Below, one piece after another: positions 53,410 to 61,222 of a stretch of DNA of 64,000 nt. The stretch spans positions 35,289 through 99,288 of the forward strand of contig JBBAVI010000005.1 in the NCBI GenBank assembly GCA_040397785.1, written 5' to 3'. The stretch's first letter is position 1, and the number at the start of each line of letters is the position of its first letter. The position numbers and the translations under genes were made by a program. This stretch comes from M3007 sp040397785. GTDB lineage: Bacteria; Bacteroidota; Bacteroidia; Chitinophagales; Saprospiraceae. Under the pieces are notes generated by a model. That model was not told the origin of the DNA. It searched no databases and was given only the letters and a program-made list of their open reading frames with translations.

Positions 53410-56085
53410 ATGCCAGCAAACACCAAGCCCCTCGCCGAAATACGCCGCGATATTGAAGATCTCCTCGTGGAAGCCCTGCCTGAGGCCCTCAAAGCCCTGC
53501 GCGAACTGCTCCCGGAAGGTACCGAAAAACACCAGCAAGTGCTCCTGCTGGTAAGTCGACTCAATGCAGCCAACAAAGATAAGCGCGCTGGCGTCATCGA
53601 TTTCAGTGAATACGAACTGCGTATAGCCGCTGTACGCCGCGATACCCTTGATTTGGTGGGTGAACTACAAGAAATCGATTTCGAAGTGCCCACGGAAGGC
53701 CAAAAACCACCCTCCAACGCCAAAGAAGGCATCATCCTGTACCAGATTCCCGGAAAAATGCCCCTCCAGAAACCCAGCATCTGCCGGGTAAGGGTGGCCC
53801 TCGACGAGGATGCGGTGTACGAAGACCTCATCCTCACCAATGATACCAAAACCAAAAAACGGGTGGAAGTATCGGATTATATGAGCGCCGAATTGGTGGA
53901 TATGGACGGCAATGTATTCGAAATAAAATCTTTAAACAACGCCAAACAAAACATCCGTGCGGCGGGTTACACGCAATGGTTGTTTCAAGTGCGGCCAAAA
54001 GTGGCAGGAGAACACCAGTTGTTGGTGAAAGTTTCCCTGCTCGAATTTGATGCCAACACCAGAGAATATGTACCCCGCGATGTTTCTTTGATGGAAACGG
54101 TCACGATTGTTACCGAGGAAGATACCCAAAACGAAATTAAAGAAACCCCGGTGAAAAAGGCCGAGGATCGCGTGGCATTAGAGCCCGGCACCCGCGGATT
54201 GGAGGAAGCGCCCAACCCGAATGAATCGCCTATTTACGAATCCATCAAAATAGAATCGATCGCAAAAGAGATGGATGTGCCGGTGATTAAGCCCATAGAA
54301 ACGCCGGTTCCGATTGAAAAACCAACCAACCCCTGGGTAAAACCGCTGCGGGCGACTGCCTTGTTTCTTGCTTTTTTGATGGCGAGTACCACCTTTACCT
54401 ATGCTTTGACGCCTGCGCCTGTACGCGACTGGTGGGTGGCGAGCATTGTTGACACGCCAGAAGCATATTCAAAATACATTGATACACATGGCACCGAAAA
54501 GGCAAGTAACTCCCGTGTAGAAAAGGCATATTTTTACAAAGCAAAGGCCAGTGGACAATTAAATGACCTGCGCGATTACCAAAAGGAATTCGGCCCAAGT
54601 GGTGTTTTTGAAAACAAAGTGGTGGAAAAAATCCGCGCTTTAGAGATCCAAGCCGTAGAAAGCCTTGAAAAAACACCGGAATTCAACAAAATACAGCGTT
54701 TTTTGGCCGATTTCCCGGATGCAACCCAATTGCCTCGGGTGAAAGCCGCAGTGGAACAATTACCCGTGACTCAAAAAACAGAAGCCTTGCCTGTGCTGGA
54801 ACAGGCCTATATAAAATCCATGTCGGTAGACCCGCAGCCGCAAAAATTCCAGCAATACGTGCAGGATTTTCCAAAATTGGAGCGCTTGGACGAAATGGCG
54901 GAAGCAACTGCCAAGCATCCTGTTTTAAGCGCAATACAAACCCAATTGGATGAAGCCATTATAAAAAAAGCGCAGGATGCGGACACACCCGAGCGGTTTT
55001 CCAAGGTTTTAGAAACGCTGCAAAAATATGGTAGTGCGCAGGCTTTAGCACCCGTTACCAAGGTGCTGGAGCAAAAACCCGCTGCGATCAAGGGTCAATT
55101 AAAATCAAAATTAAACACCGCAACAAAAGCGATTCAAGTACGCGCTGCTGAAAAAACGCAAAAAGAACGCGAACAACAAGAAAATAAGGTTGGAGACACC
55201 GCGCCAAAAAAAGAAAACCCAACAATAGGTAGCACAAAAGAGACTCCTGCGGTGTCCGGTACGGGAGGCGAAAACGCAGCGGCTGCCAACGAAAACACAA
55301 CACCCGCACAAGGGCCTGCCAACAACCCGCAGGAAGCAGTTACCCCCGGCGACTTGCCCGCAGCCGCCCAAAAATCCCTACAAATGGCCAAAATACCCGC
55401 AGGCCAATTCCTGATGGGTGATGTATTCGATGAAGGACAAGACCGCGAAAAACCCACCCACCAGGTCACCCTGTCCGCTTTTGAAATCGGAAAATACGAG
55501 GTAACGCAGGACCTGTGGTACGCCATCATGCAGGAGCGCCCATCCGAACATAAAAACTGCGCAGACTGCCCGGTAGAAAAAGTCTCCTGGGAAGATGTAC
55601 AACTCTTCCTGCAAAAACTCAATGCCCTGTACCCAGGCAAAAACTACCGCCTGCCCACCGAAGCGGAATGGGAATACGCTGCTCGGGAAGGTGGCAAAAA
55701 AGTGCGCTTCGGCAATGGAAAGGATGTGGCGGATCCTGCGCAGATTAATTTTGATAGTCGTAAAAGTTATAAAGAATCCTACTCCCTCGCCGGACTTTAC
55801 CGCGAAAAAACCGTCGCCGTAGGCAGCCTGCGCAGCCCCAATGCCCTGGGCTTGCATGATATGAGTGGAAATGTGTACGAATGGTGCAGCGACTGGTATG
55901 GAGCAGACTATTATAAAAAAAGTCCAGCCAAAGATCCGCAAGGCCCAACATCCGGCTCCGTCCGTGTTTGTCGCGGCGGGTCGTGGTACGACGACCCGCA
56001 GAACTGCCGTGTGGCGAATCGCGGCAGCTTCGCACCCGGTTTTCGCGGCGGCAGCCTGGGTTTCCGTCTTGCCAGGACCTTGTAA
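53410..56085 (+). CDS. EAD11-like / beta domain / transmembrane / FGE-sulfatase variable receptor 2
   Basis: The 891-residue paralogue has the same EAD11-like domain (~1-95; about six differences from receptor 1 over the first 122 residues). It then has a beta-rich domain absent from receptor 1 (~108-238; CRVRVALDEDAVYEDL, YTQWLFQVRPKVAGEHQLL, ETVTIVTEED), of a kind often seen after EADs in Bacteroidota proteins. A transmembrane helix follows (~313-332), then a long helical and Lys/Glu/Ala-rich stalk (~340-650) and the FGE-sulfatase domain (~656-889). Positive residues before the helix suggest EAD and beta domain inside, FGE domain in the periplasm. The variable region is residues 851-885. 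An intrinsic terminator follows. Confidence 0.88.
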   Translation: MPANTKPLAEIRRDIEDLLVEALPEALKALRELLPEGTEKHQQVLLLVSRLNAANKDKRAGVIDFSEYELRIAAVRRDTLDLVGELQEIDFEVPTEGQKPPSNAKEGIILYQIPGKMPLQKPSICRVRVALDEDAVYEDLILTNDTKTKKRVEVSDYMSAELVDMDGNVFEIKSLNNAKQNIRAAGYTQWLFQVRPKVAGEHQLLVKVSLLEFDANTREYVPRDVSLMETVTIVTEEDTQNEIKETPVKKAEDRVALEPGTRGLEEAPNPNESPIYESIKIESIAKEMDVPVIKPIETPVPIEKPTNPWVKPLRATALFLAFLMASTTFTYALTPAPVRDWWVASIVDTPEAYSKYIDTHGTEKASNSRVEKAYFYKAKASGQLNDLRDYQKEFGPSGVFENKVVEKIRALEIQAVESLEKTPEFNKIQRFLADFPDATQLPRVKAAVEQLPVTQKTEALPVLEQAYIKSMSVDPQPQKFQQYVQDFPKLERLDEMAEATAKHPVLSAIQTQLDEAIIKKAQDADTPERFSKVLETLQKYGSAQALAPVTKVLEQKPAAIKGQLKSKLNTATKAIQVRAAEKTQKEREQQENKVGDTAPKKENPTIGSTKETPAVSGTGGENAAAANENTTPAQGPANNPQEAVTPGDLPAAAQKSLQMAKIPAGQFLMGDVFDEGQDREKPTHQVTLSAFEIGKYEVTQDLWYAIMQERPSEHKNCADCPVEKVSWEDVQLFLQKLNALYPGKNYRLPTEAEWEYAAREGGKKVRFGNGKDVADPAQINFDSRKSYKESYSLAGLYREKTVAVGSLRSPNALGLHDMSGNVYEWCSDWYGADYYKKSPAKDPQGPTSGSVRVCRGGSWYDDPQNCRVANRGSFAPGFRGGSLGFRLARTL
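55960..56064 (+). other. Putative DGR variable region 2
   Basis: Counterpart of 53104-53208 at a constant offset of 2856 bases. Variable codons here are GTC, TAC, GAC, GAC, AAC, AAT, AGC, TTC, TTT, GGC, GGC, AGC and TTC, all ending in the same base as in copy 1. AAC or AAT in a template would account for each position. The flanks GTTTGTCGCGGCGGGTCG and CGTCTTGCCAGGACC are identical in both copies. Confidence 0.75.
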
Positions 56086-56122
56086 CCCCCTGCCTTTTCT
56101 TACCCTTTTACCCTCTAAGGGC

Positions 56123-56157
56123 ATGGGTGGGTCGCGTCACGCGGCCCACCCATTTTT
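56123..56157 (+). terminator. Intrinsic terminator of receptor gene 2
   Basis: ATGGGTGGGTCGCG pairs with CGCGGCCCACCCAT (14-bp stem with one G-T pair, TCA loop) and is followed by TTTTT. After receptor gene 1 only the left arm (GCATGGGTGGGTCGCG, 53255-53270) is present, so gene 1 has no complete copy. A hairpin just past the variable region is also typical of DGR target sites. Confidence 0.85.
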
Positions 56158-56172
56158 CTTGCTCGGCACTTT

Positions 56173-56281
56173 GCATATATACGTTTGCATATATGCACTG
56201 CATATATGGCGTATATATACACACGCAGTGTCTATGTGTCACCATGAAACGTATATATAGGAAAATGGGTGCGCATATATA
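56173..56281. repeat. Cluster of GCATATAT/GTATATAT motifs
   Basis: Six near-identical octamers of the form G(C/T)ATATAT begin at 56173, 56187, 56200, 56211, 56251 and 56273. Several are preceded by T or C, and one forms the palindrome TGCATATATGCA. The first four are spaced 11-14 bases apart, about one helical turn. The remaining stretch 56086-56564 holds no other gene I can defend. Confidence 0.5.
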
Positions 56282-56378
56282 TAGGGAATTCATCCAGCGC
56301 GCATTCGAGCTGGGGCGTTCAAAAGCAGCCTTAGACCTAGATTTAAATGGATTTGAAAGATGGATGGATAAAAAATGA
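56244..56378 (+). CDS. Short 44-residue open frame, possible gene remnant
   Basis: An ATG at 56244 opens 44 codons (MKRIYRKMGAHIYREFI at the start, ELGRSKAALDLDLNGFER near the end). The middle looks helix-turn-helix-like (AFELGRSKAALDLDLNG), and its end coincides with the dispersed repeat also found at 6174. No -7 element is evident and it overlaps the AT motif cluster. It may be the tail of a lost regulator or mobile gene. Confidence 0.25.
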   Translation: MKRIYRKMGAHIYREFIQRAFELGRSKAALDLDLNGFERWMDKK

Positions 56379-56426
56379 TTTTCAATGGATTAGAAGCCAG
56401 ATGCTTTCATATCCACTTTGCGTTGA
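56340..56426 (+). repeat. Dispersed repeat, copy B (partner at 6174-6260)
   Basis: Matches 6174-6260 over ~62 bases with few differences, then more weakly to CCACTTTGCGTTG. See copy A. Confidence 0.55.
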
Positions 56427-56564
56427 CTAAATAATTGGAAAAATATACTGGAAAGAGATCGGAGATCTGAAGTAGAATAGAATATAACCTCAAAAAACCT
56501 CAAATGCTAAGGCGGGCAACAACTTAAACGATTTCTATTGGAACTGGCCGGTTTAAAATAAAAT

Positions 56565-57029
56565 CTACTCCTTTAATCTGATAATGAGTTCTTTTTTCAA
56601 CTGCTCGGAAAGCCAAAATCCATGTGCTTCTAATTTGGTCAAAACTTCCAAGCCAGATTGAATAAAGCCTTGATCCTTGGCCGATATAATGATTCCAACA
56701 GTCCCAGTCACCTTTAATCCTAGCCTTTTCGCAACAGATCGACCTTTATTTTCATCAAGGATAATCCTGCTATTGGGGTTTTCAAGCGCCAACGCAATCG
56801 CACTTGCTTCTCCTTTGTCAAGTTCCAATTGGAGGATCTGAAATTCAGTTGGGTCATATAAGGTGGTAACTTCGATCCATGATGGCAAATCTGCATGTAT
56901 TTCAAACCTTACAATATCAGTAATGTATACTTTTTGATACATTTTTTGCAAGATTTCTAACTCACCGATTGCTACCAATGCAATGATCGGACTGGCATCT
57001 GCAATAACAATTGAATCAAGATCAAGCAT
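56565..57029 (-). CDS. DUF3368 PIN-like toxin of a UPF0175/DUF3368 module
   Basis: From the ATG at 57029 the protein is 154 residues, the usual DUF3368 length. Conserved acidic positions of the PIN-like fold are visible in IVIADASPIIALVAIGEL, DKGEASAIALALENPN and RIILDENKGRSVAKRLGL; GTVGIIISAKDQGFI is typical of the C-terminal part. PIN-domain toxins are metal-dependent RNases. The start overlaps the end of the antitoxin-like gene by 8 bases. The frame continues to 57125 but that would run through the partner gene. Confidence 0.88.
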   Translation of the reverse strand: MLDLDSIVIADASPIIALVAIGELEILQKMYQKVYITDIVRFEIHADLPSWIEVTTLYDPTEFQILQLELDKGEASAIALALENPNSRIILDENKGRSVAKRLGLKVTGTVGIIISAKDQGFIQSGLEVLTKLEAHGFWLSEQLKKELIIRLKE

Positions 57030-57246
57030 TGGCAATATCCTCTTCGATTTCCTGCATATTATATTGAAATACAGACACTTTATATTTTCCCAACAACTCA
57101 ATAAACGCCTGTTTGGATAATCCAACCATCTCAGCGCCCTGTCCCGATGAAATTAATCCTTCCTCGAATAGTTTTACGGCCAAAAGCATACTCAATTCAA
57201 AGTTGCTGATTTTTAAACCCTCCGGAAGATCTATTTGAATGCTCAT
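57022..57246 (-). CDS. UPF0175 family antitoxin-like protein
   Basis: From the ATG at 57246 this is a 74-residue UPF0175 protein (MSIQIDLPEGLKI, ELSMLLAVKLFEEGLISSG, AEMVGLSKQAFIELLGKY). It carries a helix-turn-helix-like segment that usually binds the operator. UPF0175 genes commonly precede DUF3368 toxins, as here with an 8-base overlap; the pair is a type II toxin-antitoxin candidate. Its own regulation by autorepression is inferred from the family. Confidence 0.85.
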   Translation of the reverse strand: MSIQIDLPEGLKISNFELSMLLAVKLFEEGLISSGQGAEMVGLSKQAFIELLGKYKVSVFQYNMQEIEEDIANA

Positions 57247-57377
57247 GTTATTATATGTTTCTTGAAATGGTATGTGCAAAAACAGCCCTAAAAGTACAAA
57301 ATTGTAAGGAGATTAGCAAACCTAACCGCAAATATCCTGGAGATGTGATATTACCCATACTATCTGAACCCGAAAAT

Positions 57378-57980
57378 CTAAAACATCCGCAATTGCTCCC
57401 CCAACGGCAACAACTGAAACGATTTCCGATGGTATTCCGTCACTCCAAAAGCCCGGATCGCTTCCCGGTGCGCTTTGGTCGGGTAGCCTTTATTCACCGC
57501 CCAACCGTATTGCGGGTGCGCAGCGTGCAATTGCTCCATGTAGGCATCGCGGTAGGTTTTGGCCAAAATGGATGCCGCTGCAATGGAGGCGTATTTGCCA
57601 TCGCCCTTAATCACACACAGGTGCGGAATGCCCGGATACGGCGTAAAACGGTTGCCATCAATCAATAAAAACGCTGGTACCTGCTCCAAACTCGCCACAG
57701 CGCGGTGCATGGCAGCAAAAGAGGCTTTTAAAATATTAATCCGGTCTATTTCGGGCGCATCCAGTTTGGCCACCGACCAGGCCAGGGCTTCCTGCTCAAT
57801 AATGGGCCGCAACAATGCGCGCTGCTTTTCGGTGGTTTGTTTCGAATCGTTCAGTAAGGGGTGGTAAAAATCCTTGGGCAGGATTACCGCCGCCGCAAAA
57901 ACCGGTCCGGCCAAACAACCGCGGCCGGCTTCATCGCAACCGGCTTCCAAAAGATCATCGTGGTGAAAAGGCAAAAGCAT
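57378..57980 (-). CDS. rnhB: Ribonuclease HII
   Basis: From the ATG at 57980 the protein is 200 residues, normal for RNase HII. The catalytic acidic residues are in EAGCDEAGRGCLAGPV (DEAGRG), LLIDGNRF and YASIAAASILAKTYRD, and the substrate-sensing GRG triplet is present. It removes ribonucleotides from DNA and RNA-DNA hybrids. The open frame extends to 58070 but overlaps the divergent hpt gene; the short start is preferred. Confidence 0.96.
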   Translation of the reverse strand: MLLPFHHDDLLEAGCDEAGRGCLAGPVFAAAVILPKDFYHPLLNDSKQTTEKQRALLRPIIEQEALAWSVAKLDAPEIDRINILKASFAAMHRAVASLEQVPAFLLIDGNRFTPYPGIPHLCVIKGDGKYASIAAASILAKTYRDAYMEQLHAAHPQYGWAVNKGYPTKAHREAIRAFGVTEYHRKSFQLLPLGEQLRMF

Positions 57981-58015
57981 GGTGCGAAGATAGCACAAAC
58001 GCAAAGGGCTTTCCT

Positions 58016-58023
58016 TACTTTTG
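58016..58023 (+). promoter_or_regulatory. Predicted -7 promoter element for hpt
   Basis: TACTTTTG matches TAnnTTTG and ends 15 bases before the ATG at 58039. Confidence 0.5.
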
Positions 58024-58038
58024 CCGCAACACAACACC

Positions 58039-58593
58039 ATGATGGAGCAAAATTCGACTGAAACGATCAAAATCCGCGACCTTTACTTTGTGCCGCTGTT
58101 TACGGAAGCCGACATTCGCGCACGCGTACAGGCGCTCGGGACCGCGCTCACGGAACAATTTGGCGATAAGAACCCCTTGTTTGTCAGTATTTTAAGTGGG
58201 GCATTTGTATTTGCCTCCGACCTGATCCGGCGTTTTGAGGGCGACTGCGAGGTGAGTTTTGTCAAATTGGCATCTTACGCAGGCACGCAATCTACCGGCG
58301 CGGTGCAAGTGGTGATGGGCCTCGAAAAAGACCTCCATGGCCGCCATGTCATTGTTGTGGAAGATATTGTGGATACCGGCCGTACGCTGCATCATTTCAT
58401 CGAACTGTTGCAAGAAAAAACACCGGCCTCCATCACCACGGTTACGCTTTTGCGCAAACCCGATGCCGTGATTTTTCCGCTTACGGTTGATCATATCGGA
58501 TTTGATATCACCGATCGTTTTGTGGTGGGGTATGGCCTTGATTACGATGGCTTGGGCAGGAATTTGCCAGGCGTGTACCAATTGAAATCTTAG
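58039..58593 (+). CDS. hpt: Hypoxanthine phosphoribosyltransferase
   Basis: A 184-residue purine salvage enzyme. It has the PRPP-binding motif HVIVVEDIVDTGRTLHHF (DIVDTGRT), the early loop LSGAFVFASDLIRRF with pyrophosphate contact, VKLASYAGTQSTG for the flexible loop and FVVGYGLDYDGLGRNLPGV for purine recognition. It converts hypoxanthine (and probably guanine) to the nucleotide. The start at 58039 follows the -7 element; an ATG three bases later is an alternative. Confidence 0.96.
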   Translation: MMEQNSTETIKIRDLYFVPLFTEADIRARVQALGTALTEQFGDKNPLFVSILSGAFVFASDLIRRFEGDCEVSFVKLASYAGTQSTGAVQVVMGLEKDLHGRHVIVVEDIVDTGRTLHHFIELLQEKTPASITTVTLLRKPDAVIFPLTVDHIGFDITDRFVVGYGLDYDGLGRNLPGVYQLKS

Positions 58594-58623
58594 GGCGGGT
58601 TTTTATTTAAAAAACGGATATTT

Positions 58624-59313
58624 TTAATCGATCAGTTTCCAGAACAAGGCGGCTTTTACCAAGCCTGCGGTATTGCGGGCACTCATTTTGGCCAAGAGGG
58701 CAGCGCGGTGGCTTTCCACGGTTTTTTCAGAAATAAACAAATCGGCGGCAATTTCCTGGGTCGTGCGTTCGTCTACAATGAGGCGCAAGACTTCTTTTTC
58801 CCGCCGACTAATTTTGGGTGCTTCTTTTACGGTGCTGGCGATTCGTTCCCGCATGAGGCTGCGCATCACAGTGTCGGTGGCTTCCTGACAAAAATAGGTT
58901 TTCCCGGCAGCAAGGGTGCGGATTGCATTGGAGAGTTCCACTTTACCCGTATTTTTCAATAAATATCCTTGCGCGCCCATGTTGAGCATGGCGCTGATGT
59001 AACTTTCGTCATTGAACATGGTGAGGGCCATGATTTTCACATCCGGCCATTTTTGGCGAATCTGGCGGCACACTTCCAAGCCAGACTGATCGGGTAGGTT
59101 AATATCAAGCAACAAAACATCGGGTGCGGAGGCTTCCACTTGCCGCAACACTTCGGCGGCATTGTTGGCTTTTCCGCACAAGGTAAAGTCGGGTTCGCTG
59201 CTCAACAGGCTCTCCACGCCCTCGGCAAACATGGCATGGTCGTCGGCAATCATAATTTTGACCATCTGCGGGGCAGCACTTTTGGGATTTAACGAATTGG
59301 TTGCATTGCTCAT
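58624..59313 (-). CDS. NarL/FixJ-type response regulator
   Basis: The 229-residue protein has an N-terminal receiver domain (~18-135; acidic pair in IMIADDHAMFAEG, phosphoacceptor Asp in VLLLDINLPDQSG, switch Thr in IMALTMFNDE, Lys in YLLKNTGK). A LuxR-type helix-turn-helix follows (~165-225; ISRREKEVLRLIVDERTTQE, EKTVESHRAALLAKM). It should bind DNA when phosphorylated. No histidine kinase is adjacent, so its partner is elsewhere. Confidence 0.95.
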   Translation of the reverse strand: MSNATNSLNPKSAAPQMVKIMIADDHAMFAEGVESLLSSEPDFTLCGKANNAAEVLRQVEASAPDVLLLDINLPDQSGLEVCRQIRQKWPDVKIMALTMFNDESYISAMLNMGAQGYLLKNTGKVELSNAIRTLAAGKTYFCQEATDTVMRSLMRERIASTVKEAPKISRREKEVLRLIVDERTTQEIAADLFISEKTVESHRAALLAKMSARNTAGLVKAALFWKLID

Positions 59314-59378
59314 GCCAATATAACACGGTATTGCAGTCGATTATTGTGATCCGTTCAGAATCTCTCCCCTTGCCAGCT

Positions 59379-59386
59379 TACTTTTG
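59379..59386 (+). promoter_or_regulatory. Predicted -7 promoter element for fumC
   Basis: TACTTTTG matches TAnnTTTG, 60 bases before the fumC ATG at 59447. It lies just upstream of the ATG at 59384, making that earlier codon an unlikely start. Confidence 0.5.
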
Positions 59387-59446
59387 CATCGGATTGCCGA
59401 CAGGGCATGTTTTTCAATTTTCAACCAAATTAATGAACACCTAGTA

Positions 59447-60865
59447 ATGGAATATCGCATTGAAAAAGACACCATGGGGCAGGTACAGGTACCGGCACAT
59501 GTGTATTGGGGCGCGCAAACGCAGCGCTCGGTAGAGAATTTCAAAATCGCCCGTTCAACCAACCGGATGCCGATTGAGATCATTCACGCTTTTGCCCAAT
59601 TAAAAAAAGCAGCGGCCCTCACCAATTTCGATGCCGGCGTGTTGGCCAAAGAAAAGTGCGACCTGATTGCACAGGTTTGCGACGAAATTATGGCGGGTGA
59701 ACACGATGAACAGTTTCCATTGGTGGTATGGCAAACCGGCTCGGGCACCCAAAGCAACATGAATGCCAATGAAGTGATTGCTTACCGCGCCCATGTGTTG
59801 CAGGGCGGCCAATTGAGCGATGAAGTGAAATTTGTACACCCCAATGATGATGTGAATAAATCACAATCGTCGAACGATACGTTCCCCACGGCCATGCACA
59901 TTGCGGCCTATAAAATGCTGGCAGAAGTGACCATTCCGGGCATTGAGCGCCTGCGGGATACCTTGCAAGCGAAGTCGGAAGCCTACATGCAGGTGGTAAA
60001 AATTGGCCGCACGCACTTTATGGACGCTACCCCGCTTACGGTTGGACAAGAGTTTTCGGGTTATGTTGCCCAATTGAACCATGGTTTGCGCGCGATTCGC
60101 AATACCCTTGCCCATTTGTCGGAGTTGGCGCTGGGTGGTACGGCGGTAGGCACAGGCATCAATACGCCGCCTGGGTATTCGGAAAACGTGGCCAAGCACA
60201 TTGCACAATTGACCGGTTTGCCTTTTATCACAGCACCCAACAAATTTGAATCGCTGGCTGCCCACGATGGCATTGTAGAAGCCCACGGTGCACTGAAAAC
60301 AGTTGCGGTGAGTTTGATGAAAATCGCCAACGATGTGCGCATGCTGTCTTCTGGTCCGCGCGCGGGCATCGGTGAGTTGTATATTCCAGACAATGAGCCA
60401 GGCTCTTCCATCATGCCCGGCAAAGTAAACCCGACCCAATGCGAGGCGCTTACCATGGTGGCGGCACAGGTGATGGGCAATGACGTGGCGATCAACATCG
60501 GCGGCTCCAACGGCCATTTTGAACTGAATGTGTTCAAACCCATGATGATTTACAACTTCCTGCACTCGGCGCGCCTGATTGGCGAGGCTTGTGTGTCATT
60601 TAATGATAAATGTGCGGTAGGCATTGAGCCTTTATACGACAACATTCAGAAGCACGTAAACAACTCCCTGATGTTGGTGACGGCCCTGAATACCAAAATT
60701 GGCTACTACAATGCGGCGGGTATTGCCCAAAATGCGCACAAAAAAGGCATTACGCTAAAAGAATCGGCCCTCGAATTCGAATTGAAAGGACTCGATTTCA
60801 AACACATGACCTCCGAGCAATTTGATGCATGGGTGCGGCCGGAAGAGATGGTTGGAAACCTGTAA
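59447..60865 (+). CDS. fumC: Fumarate hydratase, class II
   Basis: From the ATG at 59447 the enzyme is 472 residues (MEYRIEKDTMGQVQVPAH), the standard class II length. It has the aspartase/fumarase signature GSSIMPGKVNPTQ and the active-site regions QTGSGTQSNMNANEV, SSNDTFPTAMHIA and IGRTHFMDATPLT. It interconverts fumarate and malate in the TCA cycle without an iron-sulfur cluster. In place of the TxxQDATPLxxxQ of some paralogues it has HFMDATPL. A 21-bp inverted repeat follows its stop. Confidence 0.97.
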   Translation: MEYRIEKDTMGQVQVPAHVYWGAQTQRSVENFKIARSTNRMPIEIIHAFAQLKKAAALTNFDAGVLAKEKCDLIAQVCDEIMAGEHDEQFPLVVWQTGSGTQSNMNANEVIAYRAHVLQGGQLSDEVKFVHPNDDVNKSQSSNDTFPTAMHIAAYKMLAEVTIPGIERLRDTLQAKSEAYMQVVKIGRTHFMDATPLTVGQEFSGYVAQLNHGLRAIRNTLAHLSELALGGTAVGTGINTPPGYSENVAKHIAQLTGLPFITAPNKFESLAAHDGIVEAHGALKTVAVSLMKIANDVRMLSSGPRAGIGELYIPDNEPGSSIMPGKVNPTQCEALTMVAAQVMGNDVAINIGGSNGHFELNVFKPMMIYNFLHSARLIGEACVSFNDKCAVGIEPLYDNIQKHVNNSLMLVTALNTKIGYYNAAGIAQNAHKKGITLKESALEFELKGLDFKHMTSEQFDAWVRPEEMVGNL

Positions 60866-60883
60866 TTTCCGGTTATAAAAAAT

Positions 60884-60931
60884 ATGAGTCATCCCGAATT
60901 TTGGTGGAACCCAAAATTCGGGATGACTCAT
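60884..60931. repeat. 21-bp perfect inverted repeat after fumC
   Basis: ATGAGTCATCCCGAATTTTGG (in two parts: 60884-60890 and 60891-60904) is exactly complementary to 60911-60931, with loop TGGAAC. It may terminate fumC, although only a weak T-run (GAAATTT) follows, or be a REP-like dispersed element. The rest of the 357-base gap to 61222 contains only a tiny GGCC-TTC-GGCC hairpin near 61095 and no gene I can support. Confidence 0.7.
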
Positions 60932-61222
60932 GAAATTTGCTTCGCAGGGGCGTTCACACTGCGCGCTTTATCGTTTTATACATCACCTTCACACCAAAAC
61001 AGCAGGATTTTTTATACAAATTATAGTAGTTTCTGCAACAAAATAGCAAAAACAGGCACCAATGATATACTTCACGCTGTATTGTTTTGTGCATGGCCTT
61101 CGGCCTAAATCATTGACAATCAGCGCTCAGCATGACAATGAATGCTGCCTTTTAGGCGGCGCTTAGTATATATCACCACACCGCAAGCCTGCACCACCTG
61201 TTTTTGCAATCCACCTTTTTTT

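Noticed and set aside
53230..53410. Template repeat of the DGR between the two receptor genes
   Set aside because: The interval contains only the partial terminator, the long inverted repeat and the promoter; none resembles the variable region framework.
55378..56124. Minus-strand frames opposite the FGE domains of both receptor genes
   Set aside because: They appear at equivalent positions in both copies simply because the plus-strand genes are duplicated.
56165..56290. CRISPR-like array
   Set aside because: The repeated octamers are too short and AT-rich and the spacing is irregular; no cas genes are in the window.
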